Assembly (NCBI RefSeq): GCF_031081985.1
Contig: NZ_JARWSK010000004.1
Coordinates: forward strand, 62,001-126,000
Direction: 5' to 3'
Source of the DNA: Komagataeibacter xylinus
GTDB taxonomy: Bacteria; Pseudomonadota; Alphaproteobacteria; Acetobacterales; Acetobacteraceae
DNA: 64,000 nucleotides
The notes under the pieces: model-generated
Told to the model about the DNA's origin: nothing
The model's database searches: none
What the model saw: only the letters and a program-made list of their open reading frames with translations
Shown here: positions 26,146-34,767 of the stretch, piece by piece
Layout: each line of letters starts with the position of its first letter
How positions within the stretch are numbered: the first letter of the stretch is position 1
Program-made: the position numbers and the translations under genes

Positions 26146-26178
26146 AAAGTCAGGTCGGTGAACATGAGGAGCGCCGCC

Positions 26179-28551
26179 GTGGCCCAGACTGTCAGTTTCC
26201 CCGTAGGGGGCATGAGCTGTGCCGCCTGTGCTGCGCGGCTTGAAAAGGTGCTCAACCGGCAGGCGGGCGTGCAGGCCACGGTTAACTTCGCCACAAACCG
26301 GGTGCAGGCCGCGGTTGATGACCCCGCAACCGCACTGCCTGCCATGGCCACCGCCATTGGCAAGGCGGGTTTTGAGGTTGCAGAAAACAGCGTGGACCTG
26401 TCGGTTACCGGCATGAGCTGTGCCGCCTGCGCGGCGCGGGTCGAGAAAATCCTCAACCGCCTGCCGCTGACACAGGCCAGCGTGAATTTTGCCACCGGGC
26501 GCGCGCATGTCACGTACGTGCCCGGCGTGAGCGGGCCGGAAACCTTCATTGCCCGCATTGAAAAAGCCGGTTTTGGCGCGACCATGGTGGATGATGCGGC
26601 ACCGCACCCGGACCCGCACGCCCTGCGCATGCAGGCATGGCGGAGGGAGCGCAACCAGTTTGCCCTGACCCTTGTGCTGGCGCTGCCGTTTGGGGCGCAG
26701 ATGCTGGCCATGCTGGCGGGCATGGGGTTCATGCTGCCCGGATGGTTGCAGGCCGTACTCGCCACGGTGGTGCAGTTTTACTGCGCGCGCCAGCTTTATC
26801 CACGTGCGTGGAAGGCCGTGCGCGGCGGCGCTGCCAACATGGATGTGCTGGTGGTGCTGGGCACGGGCATCGCCTATTTCTTCAGCATGGCCGTGCTGCT
26901 CCTGCGCCTGCCGCAACCGCTGTATTTCGAGAGCAGCGTTGCCATCATCACGCTCATCTCACTGGGCCGCCTCATGGAAAGCCGCGCGCGTGACAGGACG
27001 GCAGCGGGGCTGGAAAGCCTGCTGAAACTCCAGCCCGCGCTGGCCCATGTTGAACGCGACGGCGTGGTGCATGACTGCCCGGTGGAACAGGTGCGCGTGG
27101 GCGATGTGTTTGTCGTGCGCCCCGGCGAGAGCCTGCCGGTGGATGGCGTGGTGCTTGAGGGCGCATCGGATGTGAATGAAGCCATGCTGACCGGCGAAAG
27201 CCTGCCTGTGACCAAGCGGGCGCAGGACACGGTGTTTGCGGGCACGCTCAATACCACGGGCAGCCTGCGGGTGAAGGCCACCGGCGTGGGGGCTGATACC
27301 GCGCTGGCGCATATTGTGAAAATGGTGGAGCAGGCGCAGGGCAGCAAGGCGCATGTGCAACGCCTGGCAGACCGGGTGGCCGGCGTGTTCGTGCCGGTGG
27401 TGCTGGCGCTGGCGGCCCTGACCTTTGGCGTGTGGTGGGGGGTGAGCGGGCAGGTTGCACCCAGCCTCATTGCCGCCGTGTCGGTGCTGGTCATTGCGTG
27501 CCCATGTTCGCTGGGGCTGGCCACGCCCACCGCCATCATGGTGGGCACCGGGCTTGGGGCGCGCGCTGGCATCCTGTTCCGCAACGCCGATGCGCTGGAA
27601 CAGGCCCAGAAGCTTGATACAATCATGCTCGACAAGACCGGCACCCTGACCCAAGGCACCCCCACGGTGCAGGACATGCAGCCCGCACCTGGCGTGGACC
27701 CGGCCCGGCTGCTGGGGGTGGCGTGCACGCTGGAGCAGGAGTCCGAGCACCCGCTGGCCCGTGCCATCATGGCGCATGCAGCAGGCCTTGGCGTGCGGCC
27801 CGGCACGCTGGCCGGTTTTGAAGCCACGCCGGGCCTGGGGGTTGCGGGCATGGTGGACGGGGAGCCTGCCTGCCTCGGTTCGCCACGCTTTGTGGCCGAA
27901 CGCGGCATGGCGCTGGACCCGGACGGGACAGGCGCGCTGGCTACTGCCGGGCGCACCGTGATTGGTGTTGCGCAGGCAGGGCATCTGCTGGGCTATATCA
28001 CCCTGTCCGACACGTTGCGGCCCGATGCGGTGGCGAGTGTGTCAGCACTCCGGGCGGCGGGCATCCGGGTTGTCATGCTCACGGGTGACAGCCCGCAGGC
28101 AGCAAGCCCCATTGCGGCCGCCGTGGGGGTAGATGACTACCGCGCGGGCGTGTTGCCCGGTGACAAGGCGCGGATTATCGAACAGTACCGCACGCAGGGT
28201 CATGTGGTGGGCATGGTGGGCGATGGCATCAATGATGCCCCGGCGCTGGCGGCGGCCGATGTGGGTTTTGCCATCGGGGCCGGTACAGCTATCGCGCGCG
28301 AGACGGCGGATATCGTGCTGATGAAAAATGAACTGGCCAGCGTGAACGATGCCATCTCGCTCTCGCGCGCCACATTGGCGAAGATCCGGCAGAACCTGTT
28401 TTTTGCGTTCATCTATAATATTCTGGGCCTGCCACTCGCCGCCTTCGGCCTGCTCAACCCCATCGTGGCGGCAGGCGCCATGGCCATGAGTTCGGTCTCG
28501 GTGGTCAGCAACGCGCTGCTGCTCAACCGCTGGAAGCCGCGCGCCCGATAA
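26179..28551 (+). CDS. Copper-exporting P1B-type ATPase
   Basis: 790 residues. I choose GTG 26179 because AGGAG lies 7 bases before it, though ATG 26164 and GTG 26158 are in frame. Two heavy-metal domains each carry GMSCAACAAR (about 12-21 and 75-84). They are followed by eight membrane helices with the CPC transport motif in IACPCSLGLATPTA (about 440), DKTGTLTQGTPTV (about 484), SEHPLARA and GDGINDAPALAAADVG. It exports Cu(I) from the cytosol. A CsoR-type site lies upstream and csoR follows after 60 bases. It supplies copper to, or works alongside, the periplasmic CopA oxidase at 18305. Often called copA, left unnamed here to avoid a clash. Confidence 0.94.
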   Translation: MAQTVSFPVGGMSCAACAARLEKVLNRQAGVQATVNFATNRVQAAVDDPATALPAMATAIGKAGFEVAENSVDLSVTGMSCAACAARVEKILNRLPLTQASVNFATGRAHVTYVPGVSGPETFIARIEKAGFGATMVDDAAPHPDPHALRMQAWRRERNQFALTLVLALPFGAQMLAMLAGMGFMLPGWLQAVLATVVQFYCARQLYPRAWKAVRGGAANMDVLVVLGTGIAYFFSMAVLLLRLPQPLYFESSVAIITLISLGRLMESRARDRTAAGLESLLKLQPALAHVERDGVVHDCPVEQVRVGDVFVVRPGESLPVDGVVLEGASDVNEAMLTGESLPVTKRAQDTVFAGTLNTTGSLRVKATGVGADTALAHIVKMVEQAQGSKAHVQRLADRVAGVFVPVVLALAALTFGVWWGVSGQVAPSLIAAVSVLVIACPCSLGLATPTAIMVGTGLGARAGILFRNADALEQAQKLDTIMLDKTGTLTQGTPTVQDMQPAPGVDPARLLGVACTLEQESEHPLARAIMAHAAGLGVRPGTLAGFEATPGLGVAGMVDGEPACLGSPRFVAERGMALDPDGTGALATAGRTVIGVAQAGHLLGYITLSDTLRPDAVASVSALRAAGIRVVMLTGDSPQAASPIAAAVGVDDYRAGVLPGDKARIIEQYRTQGHVVGMVGDGINDAPALAAADVGFAIGAGTAIARETADIVLMKNELASVNDAISLSRATLAKIRQNLFFAFIYNILGLPLAAFGLLNPIVAAGAMAMSSVSVVSNALLLNRWKPRAR

Positions 28552-28611
28552 CGCAACCCTGTTACGGTCTGTTCCGCCTGCATGTGCTTGCCTATGCTGC
28601 GGCGTAGTGGC

Positions 28612-28986
28612 ATGACCCGGCACGATTCAAGGAATGGACGACAACGCGTGACCAGACATAAACAGCAGGGAACAGACTCTGCCTCGTGCATGCAGTGCGC
28701 CCCATCACAGGACAGGGTTGTGGAACAGCCGCACAAGAAAGCCCTGATCAACCGCATACGCCGCATCGAGGGGCAGGTGGGCGGCGTGCTGAACATGATC
28801 GAGAATGACCGCTACTGCGTGGATATCCTGACCCAGATCTCGGCGGTCAAGTCAGCGCTCGATGGGGTTGCGATCCAGATCCTGTCCTCTCACGCCAAGG
28901 GCTGCGTGCGCAAGGCGGTGCAGGAAGATGGAGGCGAGGAAACGATGGAGGAACTGCTCGGTATCATCCGCAAGCTGATCCGCTAG
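28612..28986 (+). CDS. csoR: CsoR-family copper-sensing repressor
   Basis: 124 residues from ATG 28612. GTG 28648 and ATG 28690 are alternatives because the first 40 residues are not conserved. The DUF156 fold starts at HKKALINRIRRIEGQVGGV. Cu(I) ligands Cys69 (DRYCVD), His94 and Cys98 (SSHAKGC) form the CsoR C-H-C site, which separates it from the nickel sensor RcnR and formaldehyde sensor FrmR. Copper binding releases it from G-rich operators such as those at 20881 and 26129. The extra N-terminal CMQC (Cys26, Cys29) is unusual. Confidence 0.9.
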   Translation: MTRHDSRNGRQRVTRHKQQGTDSASCMQCAPSQDRVVEQPHKKALINRIRRIEGQVGGVLNMIENDRYCVDILTQISAVKSALDGVAIQILSSHAKGCVRKAVQEDGGEETMEELLGIIRKLIR

Positions 28987-29040
28987 AGCAGATCCAGTTT
29001 GAAAGGAAGAGGCTGCCTTTGCTGAAAAAAGGCAGCCTCT
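28984..29040 (+). repeat. R2 fragment (copy 3) followed by terminator hairpin
   Basis: R2 (AGCAGATCCAGTTTGAAA) begins at the csoR TAG stop and is cut short at about 29005. It is joined to a 13-bp hairpin, AGAGGCTGCCTTT (29008-29020) with AAAGGCAGCCTCT (29028-29040), which resembles the R1 second hairpin and probably terminates the copper-ATPase/csoR transcript. Confidence 0.6.
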
Positions 29041-29105
29041 GGCCATGTTCGTTCCATAGCCATCAGTAACGGAACAGATTGCCGACTGATCTTTGCTACA
29101 GAGTA

Positions 29106-29381
29106 ATGAAAATGACCGCACCGCCTGATTATGCAAAAGTGCGCGAGGTATGCCCCGTTTGTAGCCAGGGATGGGTGCTCGTTGCACGGGACAACGCAAC
29201 ACATGCCCTTTTTTTCCGCTGCGATGAATGCGGAAATGAATGGGAGGATGCCCGGAGCATCGAGGATGAATCATCAAGCATGAGAGATGATCATTACGAT
29301 TGGGATTTTGTGGAAAGCAGGGAGCTGGCAACAAATAAAGTCTATAAATACGTTATCAATAAAATATCAAAGAACTGGTAA
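29106..29381 (+). CDS. Small zinc-ribbon protein, intact paralogue
   Basis: 91 residues from ATG 29106. An in-frame TTG at 29079 is less likely. Two CxxC knuckles, CPVC (about 16-19) and CDEC (about 39-42), frame VLVARDNATHALFFR and give a one-zinc ribbon. An acidic middle follows, and a C-terminal NKVYKYVINKI segment. A diverged, apparently broken copy sits at 45620-45864. I do not recognise the family. The ribbon could bind nucleic acid or protein. It is downstream of csoR past a terminator, so it is probably expressed on its own. Confidence 0.75.
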   Translation: MKMTAPPDYAKVREVCPVCSQGWVLVARDNATHALFFRCDECGNEWEDARSIEDESSSMRDDHYDWDFVESRELATNKVYKYVINKISKNW

Positions 29382-29460
29382 CGTATCATGGCACCCCTGA
29401 TGCTTCAGGGGTGCTCCCGCCATCATTTTCCATATCCCTGCGTTTGCGCGCATACCGGCG

Positions 29461-30564
29461 TTACATGCCCAGCGCCATGCGGCCTATGGCCGGGTCATCG
29501 GTAAAGAAACCATCAAGCCCCAGATCCAGATGGCGGCGTATTTCGGCAATCGCACCGGGTACGTTGCGCGCGCTGTCGCCATCGCCATTGCGTAGCTGGG
29601 CGGGCAGGAAGTGGTTCTCGGGGCGGAAGGTGTAGGAATGCACCAGCAGGCCCGCCGCATGGGCGTCATCAATGAGCGTGGTAGGGGCAAGCCACGCGCC
29701 AGAGGCATCACGCGGAATGATGTCGTCGTTCGAGGGACCGATCACATCCGCATAGGCGCGTACGCCACGCAGGCCGTCGGGGGTCATGAAGTCACCAAAC
29801 GTGAGTGGCCTGGCGGTGCCCAGCGTGTCGGGCACCGTTTCCGCGCGCCCGCCCATGAGGAACATCAGCCGTGCCTGCGGGTTGATGGCCTGCACCTGGC
29901 CATGGAGTGCGCGCAGGTTCGCCGTCTCGAAGGACTGGACCTCGAGCGGGCAGTAGCGGGTGTAGTCGTGGGCCGCGATGACGCGCAGGAACGTCTCCTC
30001 CGGCGTGTGGCCGAGTTTATGGAAATGCGTTGAATTCTTGATTTCGGGAATCAGCCCGATCATGCGCCCGCGGCTTGCGGCCTCGGCTGCCACAAAGTCG
30101 ATCACTTCCTCAAATGTCGGAATATCGAAATGCCCGTCATAGCGGGTGTTGTGGGCGCGGATGGCGGGCAGGCGTTCGTGCGCGCGCAGGGTCTTGAGTT
30201 CGGCCAGGGTGAAGTCGGTCGTGAACCAGCCGGTTTCCGCCTTGCCATCAATGGTGATGGTGCGGCGGCGGCTGGCAAACTCCGGGTGGCTCGCCACATC
30301 GGACGTGCCCGCGATATTGCTTTCATGGCGGGCTATGAGCACGCCGTCGCGCGTGGGCACGAGGTCGGGCTCGATATAATCCGCGCCATCGGCAATGGCG
30401 CGGGCGTAGGCCGCGAGCGTGTGTTCAGGCCGCAGGGCCGATGCCCCCCGATGCGCCATGACAGAGGGCACTGGCACCAGAGAAGGGTTTGCAAAAGCCT
30501 GCCGGGCTGTCAGCGCCGCCATGCTCATCAATGTGCCTGTCATGGCCAGTCTACGGGTCAGCAT
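29461..30564 (-). CDS. glpQ: Periplasmic glycerophosphodiester phosphodiesterase
   Basis: 367 residues from ATG 30564 (AAAGG before it). The signal sequence is LTRRLAMTGTLMSMAALTARQAFA, possibly TAT-like. Catalytic HRGA and EHT (MAHRGASALRPEHTL, about 36-50), YIEPDLVPTRDG and HES give the GDPD metal and acid-base site, and GLIPEIKN and GFFTDDP complete the barrel. The long form matches GlpQ, which splits glycerophosphodiesters to glycerol-3-phosphate. A Pho-box-like site precedes it and a TonB receptor is divergent, pointing to phosphate scavenging. Confidence 0.92.
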   Translation of the reverse strand: MLTRRLAMTGTLMSMAALTARQAFANPSLVPVPSVMAHRGASALRPEHTLAAYARAIADGADYIEPDLVPTRDGVLIARHESNIAGTSDVASHPEFASRRRTITIDGKAETGWFTTDFTLAELKTLRAHERLPAIRAHNTRYDGHFDIPTFEEVIDFVAAEAASRGRMIGLIPEIKNSTHFHKLGHTPEETFLRVIAAHDYTRYCPLEVQSFETANLRALHGQVQAINPQARLMFLMGGRAETVPDTLGTARPLTFGDFMTPDGLRGVRAYADVIGPSNDDIIPRDASGAWLAPTTLIDDAHAAGLLVHSYTFRPENHFLPAQLRNGDGDSARNVPGAIAEIRRHLDLGLDGFFTDDPAIGRMALGM

Positions 30565-30664
30565 GCCTTTGGTCCTTTTAAAAGCGCGCGCCGATTTTAA
30601 GCCGGAACACGCATACGGCAATGGGCGGCGACGGGCCTGAATGGCGGTTAACCGCGCATATTAT

Positions 30665-30682
30665 ATGACAGTTTAATGAAAG
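30665..30682 (-). promoter_or_regulatory. Pho-box-like site
   Basis: On the minus strand CTTTCAT-TAAA-CTGTCAT is two 7-base units at an 11-base period, the form bound by PhoB (CTGTCAT-N4-CTGTCAT). It lies 100 bases before glpQ and 87 bases before the divergent TonB receptor gene. On the plus strand TTGTCAC and CTGTCAT at 30715-30731 resemble half-sites but with a 9-base period. Confidence 0.65.
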
Positions 30683-30768
30683 TTCTTCCGCAAAAGGAGA
30701 AAACCGCTTTTTCGATTGTCACCCCTGTCATGACCGCCCCTGGCGTCCGATAACAGGAACCATGATAC

Positions 30769-33675
30769 ATGACAGTCCGTTTCCGGTGTGATTTCCGTGC
30801 TTTTTTACTTATGGCCGCTGGCACGGTCAGCCTGGTAATACCATGGGCGCGCGCCGAGGCCCGGAGCATCCATATTGCCGCCCAGCCCATGGCGCAGGCG
30901 CTTGAGGCGTTAGGGCGTCAGACGGGCCAGAACATCGTTTTCACCCCGCAGCAGGTGGCCCATATCCAGGCCAATGCAGTCAATGGCAACATGACGGCGG
31001 CCCAGGCGGTCCGGCGCATGCTCGCCCATAGCGGGCTGACAGCCGAGAGCGTAAATGGCGGCGGTTTCATCATCCATTCGGGCGCTGCAGCCAGCACGGC
31101 GGAAAAGCACCGTGCATCATCCGAAAAAGGCGAGAAGAAGGACGGCGTGAACGACATTGAAAAGATGTTTGTTGTCGCCCACAAGAAAAGCCAGAACGAA
31201 AAACGCACCTCCAACATCATCATGGACACGGTGGCGTATGACCCGTTTGAAAACCTTGGCGGCGTGTCCTCGGTGGCCCAGTCCCTGATCCAGCTACCCG
31301 GTGTGACCGGCATTACCGATGGCGATGAGCCGCGCTACATCAGCGTGCGCGGCATCAGCCCCGACCTCAACCACACGACAATGGACGGCATTACCCTTTC
31401 CTCCATCGGCGAGAGCGGCAGTGCGGGCACGCGGCGCGTCAACCTGCAGGACATTCCATCGGAAATGACCTCGCGCATGAACGTGTACAAAAGCTTCACC
31501 GCCGAGCAGGATGGCGATGCGATTGGCGGCGTGATCGACCTCATTCCCATGAGCGCCTTTGACCACAAGGGCCTTTACAAATATCTCGATGCCTATGGCA
31601 TCTGGTCCAGCAAGCGCGGGGGCGTGGGTGCCAACGGGCTGAGCGGTTATGCGCCGCATATGGGCGAGGGGGCCAAGGGCACGTTTTCCGACACGTTTGG
31701 CAAGCACCATGAGTTCGGCATCGTGCTGTCCATGCGCTACCAGGAGCGCGCGCGCAACACGACCAAGAACTGGCAGGCCTATGATTATGACAATGCTGAT
31801 GGCACGAGCAGCACCACGCCCGGCACGTCATGGGACGGGCATGTCAGGCCCAGCCAGTATTCAACCGGCGAATACGCCAATGACGTGACCAATATTGGCG
31901 GGTCGGGCAAGTTGGAATGGAAACCCACTGGCAAGAACCTGTACATGTCCCTCATGGGCTGGTCCTACGCGCGGTGGGAGCACTCGGTCATGGACAAGGA
32001 GGATTACAACCTCAAGAACACGGTCACGAGCGAGGACGGGATGGATATTCCCGTCAGCAGCATCTACGTGCGGCGCAGGCAAAATGAATGGCACCGCCAG
32101 AACAGTGGCATCATCGGGCATATCGACTGGCACAAGGACCGCCATGACCTGATCCTGCGCGCGGGCTACACGATGGAAGACTATAACGACTACCAGCCCT
32201 ATATTGCCGCGCACACAACCCCGAAAAAACTGACCGCCGACTATACCGGCTACCCTTCAGAAACTGGCATGTGGCAGCAGGGGGCGCTATCGAACCCCAC
32301 CGCAGCACAGACTGGAACATGGAACCTGTATAATGATGGCTCCTACCAGACATGGGAGCGTGCCTCCGAGCGTGTGCCATCGGTGAGGCTGGATTATAGC
32401 TGGAACACCGGAAAGAATGCCAAGGGGTTTGGCATCATGAGCGGCTTCCAGTGGCGCGAGCTGACGCTCGACCATAACGAGCAGCAGATCTATTACGACA
32501 GTACGGAAAATTTTACTGGCCAGATGCTCCAGAGCAATCATGTGCCATGGAACAATATCTACCCCGAAACCTTCATCGGCCCCGATGGGTATAAATTCAA
32601 CTGGTCCAGCCTGACGGTGGACCAGAAGAAATCGCTCTATAACAGTGGCATTTCAAATTACAGGTATCGTGAGAACATATTCGACGGCTATGTCTCGCTG
32701 CATTACATCTGGAAAAATACCGCCTTTATTGCCGGCGTGCGGGCCGACGCTACCAATTACGCGGGTTGGGCTCCACAGATAAATGGCACGACGCAAACGG
32801 TTTCATCTGGCTTTACCAAACAGTCCGGGTCTTACATCAATCCGTTGCCCTCGTTTGATGTCGTGCATCACTTTCCGCAGGATGTAACGATGCATGCTTC
32901 CTACAGCCAGTCCATTGGCCGCCCCGCGCCGGGGCAGATCGCCATGGCGGCATCCGAGAGCTGTGGGGACGATGACTCTGGTGGAACAGACTGCACCATC
33001 TCCAAGGGCAATACCAAACTCAAGCCCCGCCGGTCCCAGAACTTTGATATTTCGGTTGATAAATGGTTTAACCGCGGCAATGGCATGGTCAGCCTTGCGT
33101 TCTTCAGCAAATGGATCAAGGACGATATTGTTACCAGTCGCTCCCTTTATACCGATAATACCGGCACGAGCTATCAGGTAACCATGCCGGTGAACGCGCA
33201 GTCCGCCGGGGTCAAGGGCATCGAGTTCAATGTCATGGACCGCAACCTGCATGCCTTTGGCCAGATCATCGACCTGCAGGCGAACGTGACGTGGCTCAAG
33301 GGCCATGAAAGCTATTCAAACGGCACATCGGTGGTCAATTACAATGCCATGATCTACCAGCCCAGCTTCATCGCCAATGGCATGATGACGTGGCATATTC
33401 CGCAGATAAAGGGCGCGCTGCGCACGACCGTCAATTATTCGGGCAAGTATTTCACCTCCTTTGGCGCAACGCCGGGCGCATCGGACGGGTTTGGCAACTT
33501 CCTCACCTTCAACCTGGGCTTCTGGCACCAGGTCTATCCGGGCATTACGCTCAAATACGAAGTCATGAACCTGGCCAACTGGCAGCCACGCTACGTGACT
33601 GGCGATCATCTGCAATATGTTGATGAAATGGATAATTATGGTCGTGCCGTTTATTTCCATGTTGTTTTCAACTGA
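30769..33675 (+). CDS. TonB-dependent receptor with N-terminal secretin/TonB (STN) domain
   Basis: 968 residues. The signal peptide ends near ARA (about 29). The STN domain (about 34-108: QALEALGRQTGQNIVFTPQQV, AVRRMLAHSGLTAE) suggests transduction to a cytoplasmic-membrane anti-sigma partner, but none is adjacent. A plug domain follows (SLIQLPGVTGITDGDEPRYISVRG, DAIGGVIDLI), then a 22-strand barrel ending in YFHVVFN. It resembles the TonB receptors of Caulobacter and Xanthomonas that take up carbohydrates. The divergent glpQ and shared Pho box suggest a phosphate-containing substrate. Confidence 0.9.
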   Translation: MTVRFRCDFRAFLLMAAGTVSLVIPWARAEARSIHIAAQPMAQALEALGRQTGQNIVFTPQQVAHIQANAVNGNMTAAQAVRRMLAHSGLTAESVNGGGFIIHSGAAASTAEKHRASSEKGEKKDGVNDIEKMFVVAHKKSQNEKRTSNIIMDTVAYDPFENLGGVSSVAQSLIQLPGVTGITDGDEPRYISVRGISPDLNHTTMDGITLSSIGESGSAGTRRVNLQDIPSEMTSRMNVYKSFTAEQDGDAIGGVIDLIPMSAFDHKGLYKYLDAYGIWSSKRGGVGANGLSGYAPHMGEGAKGTFSDTFGKHHEFGIVLSMRYQERARNTTKNWQAYDYDNADGTSSTTPGTSWDGHVRPSQYSTGEYANDVTNIGGSGKLEWKPTGKNLYMSLMGWSYARWEHSVMDKEDYNLKNTVTSEDGMDIPVSSIYVRRRQNEWHRQNSGIIGHIDWHKDRHDLILRAGYTMEDYNDYQPYIAAHTTPKKLTADYTGYPSETGMWQQGALSNPTAAQTGTWNLYNDGSYQTWERASERVPSVRLDYSWNTGKNAKGFGIMSGFQWRELTLDHNEQQIYYDSTENFTGQMLQSNHVPWNNIYPETFIGPDGYKFNWSSLTVDQKKSLYNSGISNYRYRENIFDGYVSLHYIWKNTAFIAGVRADATNYAGWAPQINGTTQTVSSGFTKQSGSYINPLPSFDVVHHFPQDVTMHASYSQSIGRPAPGQIAMAASESCGDDDSGGTDCTISKGNTKLKPRRSQNFDISVDKWFNRGNGMVSLAFFSKWIKDDIVTSRSLYTDNTGTSYQVTMPVNAQSAGVKGIEFNVMDRNLHAFGQIIDLQANVTWLKGHESYSNGTSVVNYNAMIYQPSFIANGMMTWHIPQIKGALRTTVNYSGKYFTSFGATPGASDGFGNFLTFNLGFWHQVYPGITLKYEVMNLANWQPRYVTGDHLQYVDEMDNYGRAVYFHVVFN

Positions 33676-34136
33676 TGGATGGCGTGTCCGGGGTGGCGGT
33701 TTTGAAAACTGCCCCCGGGCGCATGGTCATGGCCTGGTGGAGGATGCAAAAGAACAGGTATGGGGGTATCGTGTTCATGAAAATGTGAAATATTAATGAT
33801 ACTTTTTCAATGCATATTAAGCGTATTCCATAATCAGCATGCATCATGCCATTATAATGGCTGCCATTCATGGTTCTGTCGCCACGGAGGCAGCCTGTGG
33901 TTGTGGTGCTCGGCGGCCCGGCCCTGCCATTATATTTTTACAAAACATGTCCTTCTCCGTGGCAATCGCCACTTTTACTCGTAAGACGTGAAGCTGCTAT
34001 ACGCGGACATGGGGGTATAAAAGGTTGCAGGACTGCAGTAAGTGGCTGTATCGGTATAAACACTATTGCATCCCGCACGGTCATGCCTGTCTCCCGGCAT
34101 TCCTGCTGGACCAACGTGCATGAGAGGCGACGCTAG
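33676..34136. other. Intergenic region with hairpin and palindrome
   Basis: A GGGTGGCGGTTTT/AAAACTGCCCCC hairpin (33691-33715) just after the receptor gene may terminate it. GCCATTATAATGGC (33848-33861) is a perfect 14-bp palindrome and an operator candidate for the dehydrogenase operon. The rest is moderately AT-rich, with no gene that I can support. Confidence 0.45.
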
Positions 34137-34751
34137 ATGGCTGCAGACCGGCCCTGTTTTCCTACCAGTATTCATCGTTCCACCCCCAACGCCATCAGGC
34201 TGAACCGGGCGCTGCGCATGTCGCGCCGCGATGCGCTGATCGGTGCGCTCGGGGCCGCCGTCGTCGTGACGGGCAGCAGGCAGGGCATCGCCGCCACGGC
34301 GGAGCAGGACACGGTCGTGCCGCTGTTCATGGCCCTGTCGCAGCGCCTGACGGACCGCGACGCGCTTGATCCGCGCATTGGCAACGCGCTGTGCGCGGGC
34401 ATCATTCACGCGGTGCCCGAGCGCCGCGACCAGATCCAGAAGCTGCATGACTTCATGACCGGCGGCAGTTTTGCCTCGGCCCATGCGCTCGCTGTCGCCG
34501 CCGAGCATCAGGATCCCGTGTTCAAGGCGGTCATCCAGGATATCCTGACCGGCTGGTATCGTGGTCTCGCCGATCACAAGGTCGTGGTCTACCGCTCCGC
34601 GCTGATGTTCGACATCACCAAGGATGCGATCTATCCCAAGACCTATGCAACGGGTGGTCCGTTCTACTGGACCCAGACCCCGCCGGAAGTGGCTGTTCCC
34701 ACTGGTGAACCTGCCCTTTCGCCTTCGAAACTCGTGATCGAACCTACCTGA
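34137..34751 (+). CDS. FAD-dependent sugar dehydrogenase, small (gamma) subunit
   Basis: 204 residues. The start at 34137 follows a GAGAGGCG stretch. A twin-arginine-like signal (MSRRDALIGALGAAVVV) begins about residue 28. The mature part matches the gluconate 2-dehydrogenase subunit 3 family (FMALSQRLTDRDALDPRIG, LHDFMTGGSFASAHALA, GPFYWTQTPPEVAVP). This subunit is needed for folding and Tat export of the flavoprotein encoded next, 16 bases downstream. It forms the three-subunit complex with the flavoprotein and triheme cytochrome. Confidence 0.9.
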   Translation: MAADRPCFPTSIHRSTPNAIRLNRALRMSRRDALIGALGAAVVVTGSRQGIAATAEQDTVVPLFMALSQRLTDRDALDPRIGNALCAGIIHAVPERRDQIQKLHDFMTGGSFASAHALAVAAEHQDPVFKAVIQDILTGWYRGLADHKVVVYRSALMFDITKDAIYPKTYATGGPFYWTQTPPEVAVPTGEPALSPSKLVIEPT

Positions 34752-34767
34752 TATCCGGAGCCTTTTT

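Noticed and set aside
30714-30731. Second Pho box (TTGTCAC...CTGTCAT) facing the TonB receptor
   Set aside because: The two units have a 9-base rather than 11-base period, so PhoB binding is doubtful. Only the 30665-30682 site is called.
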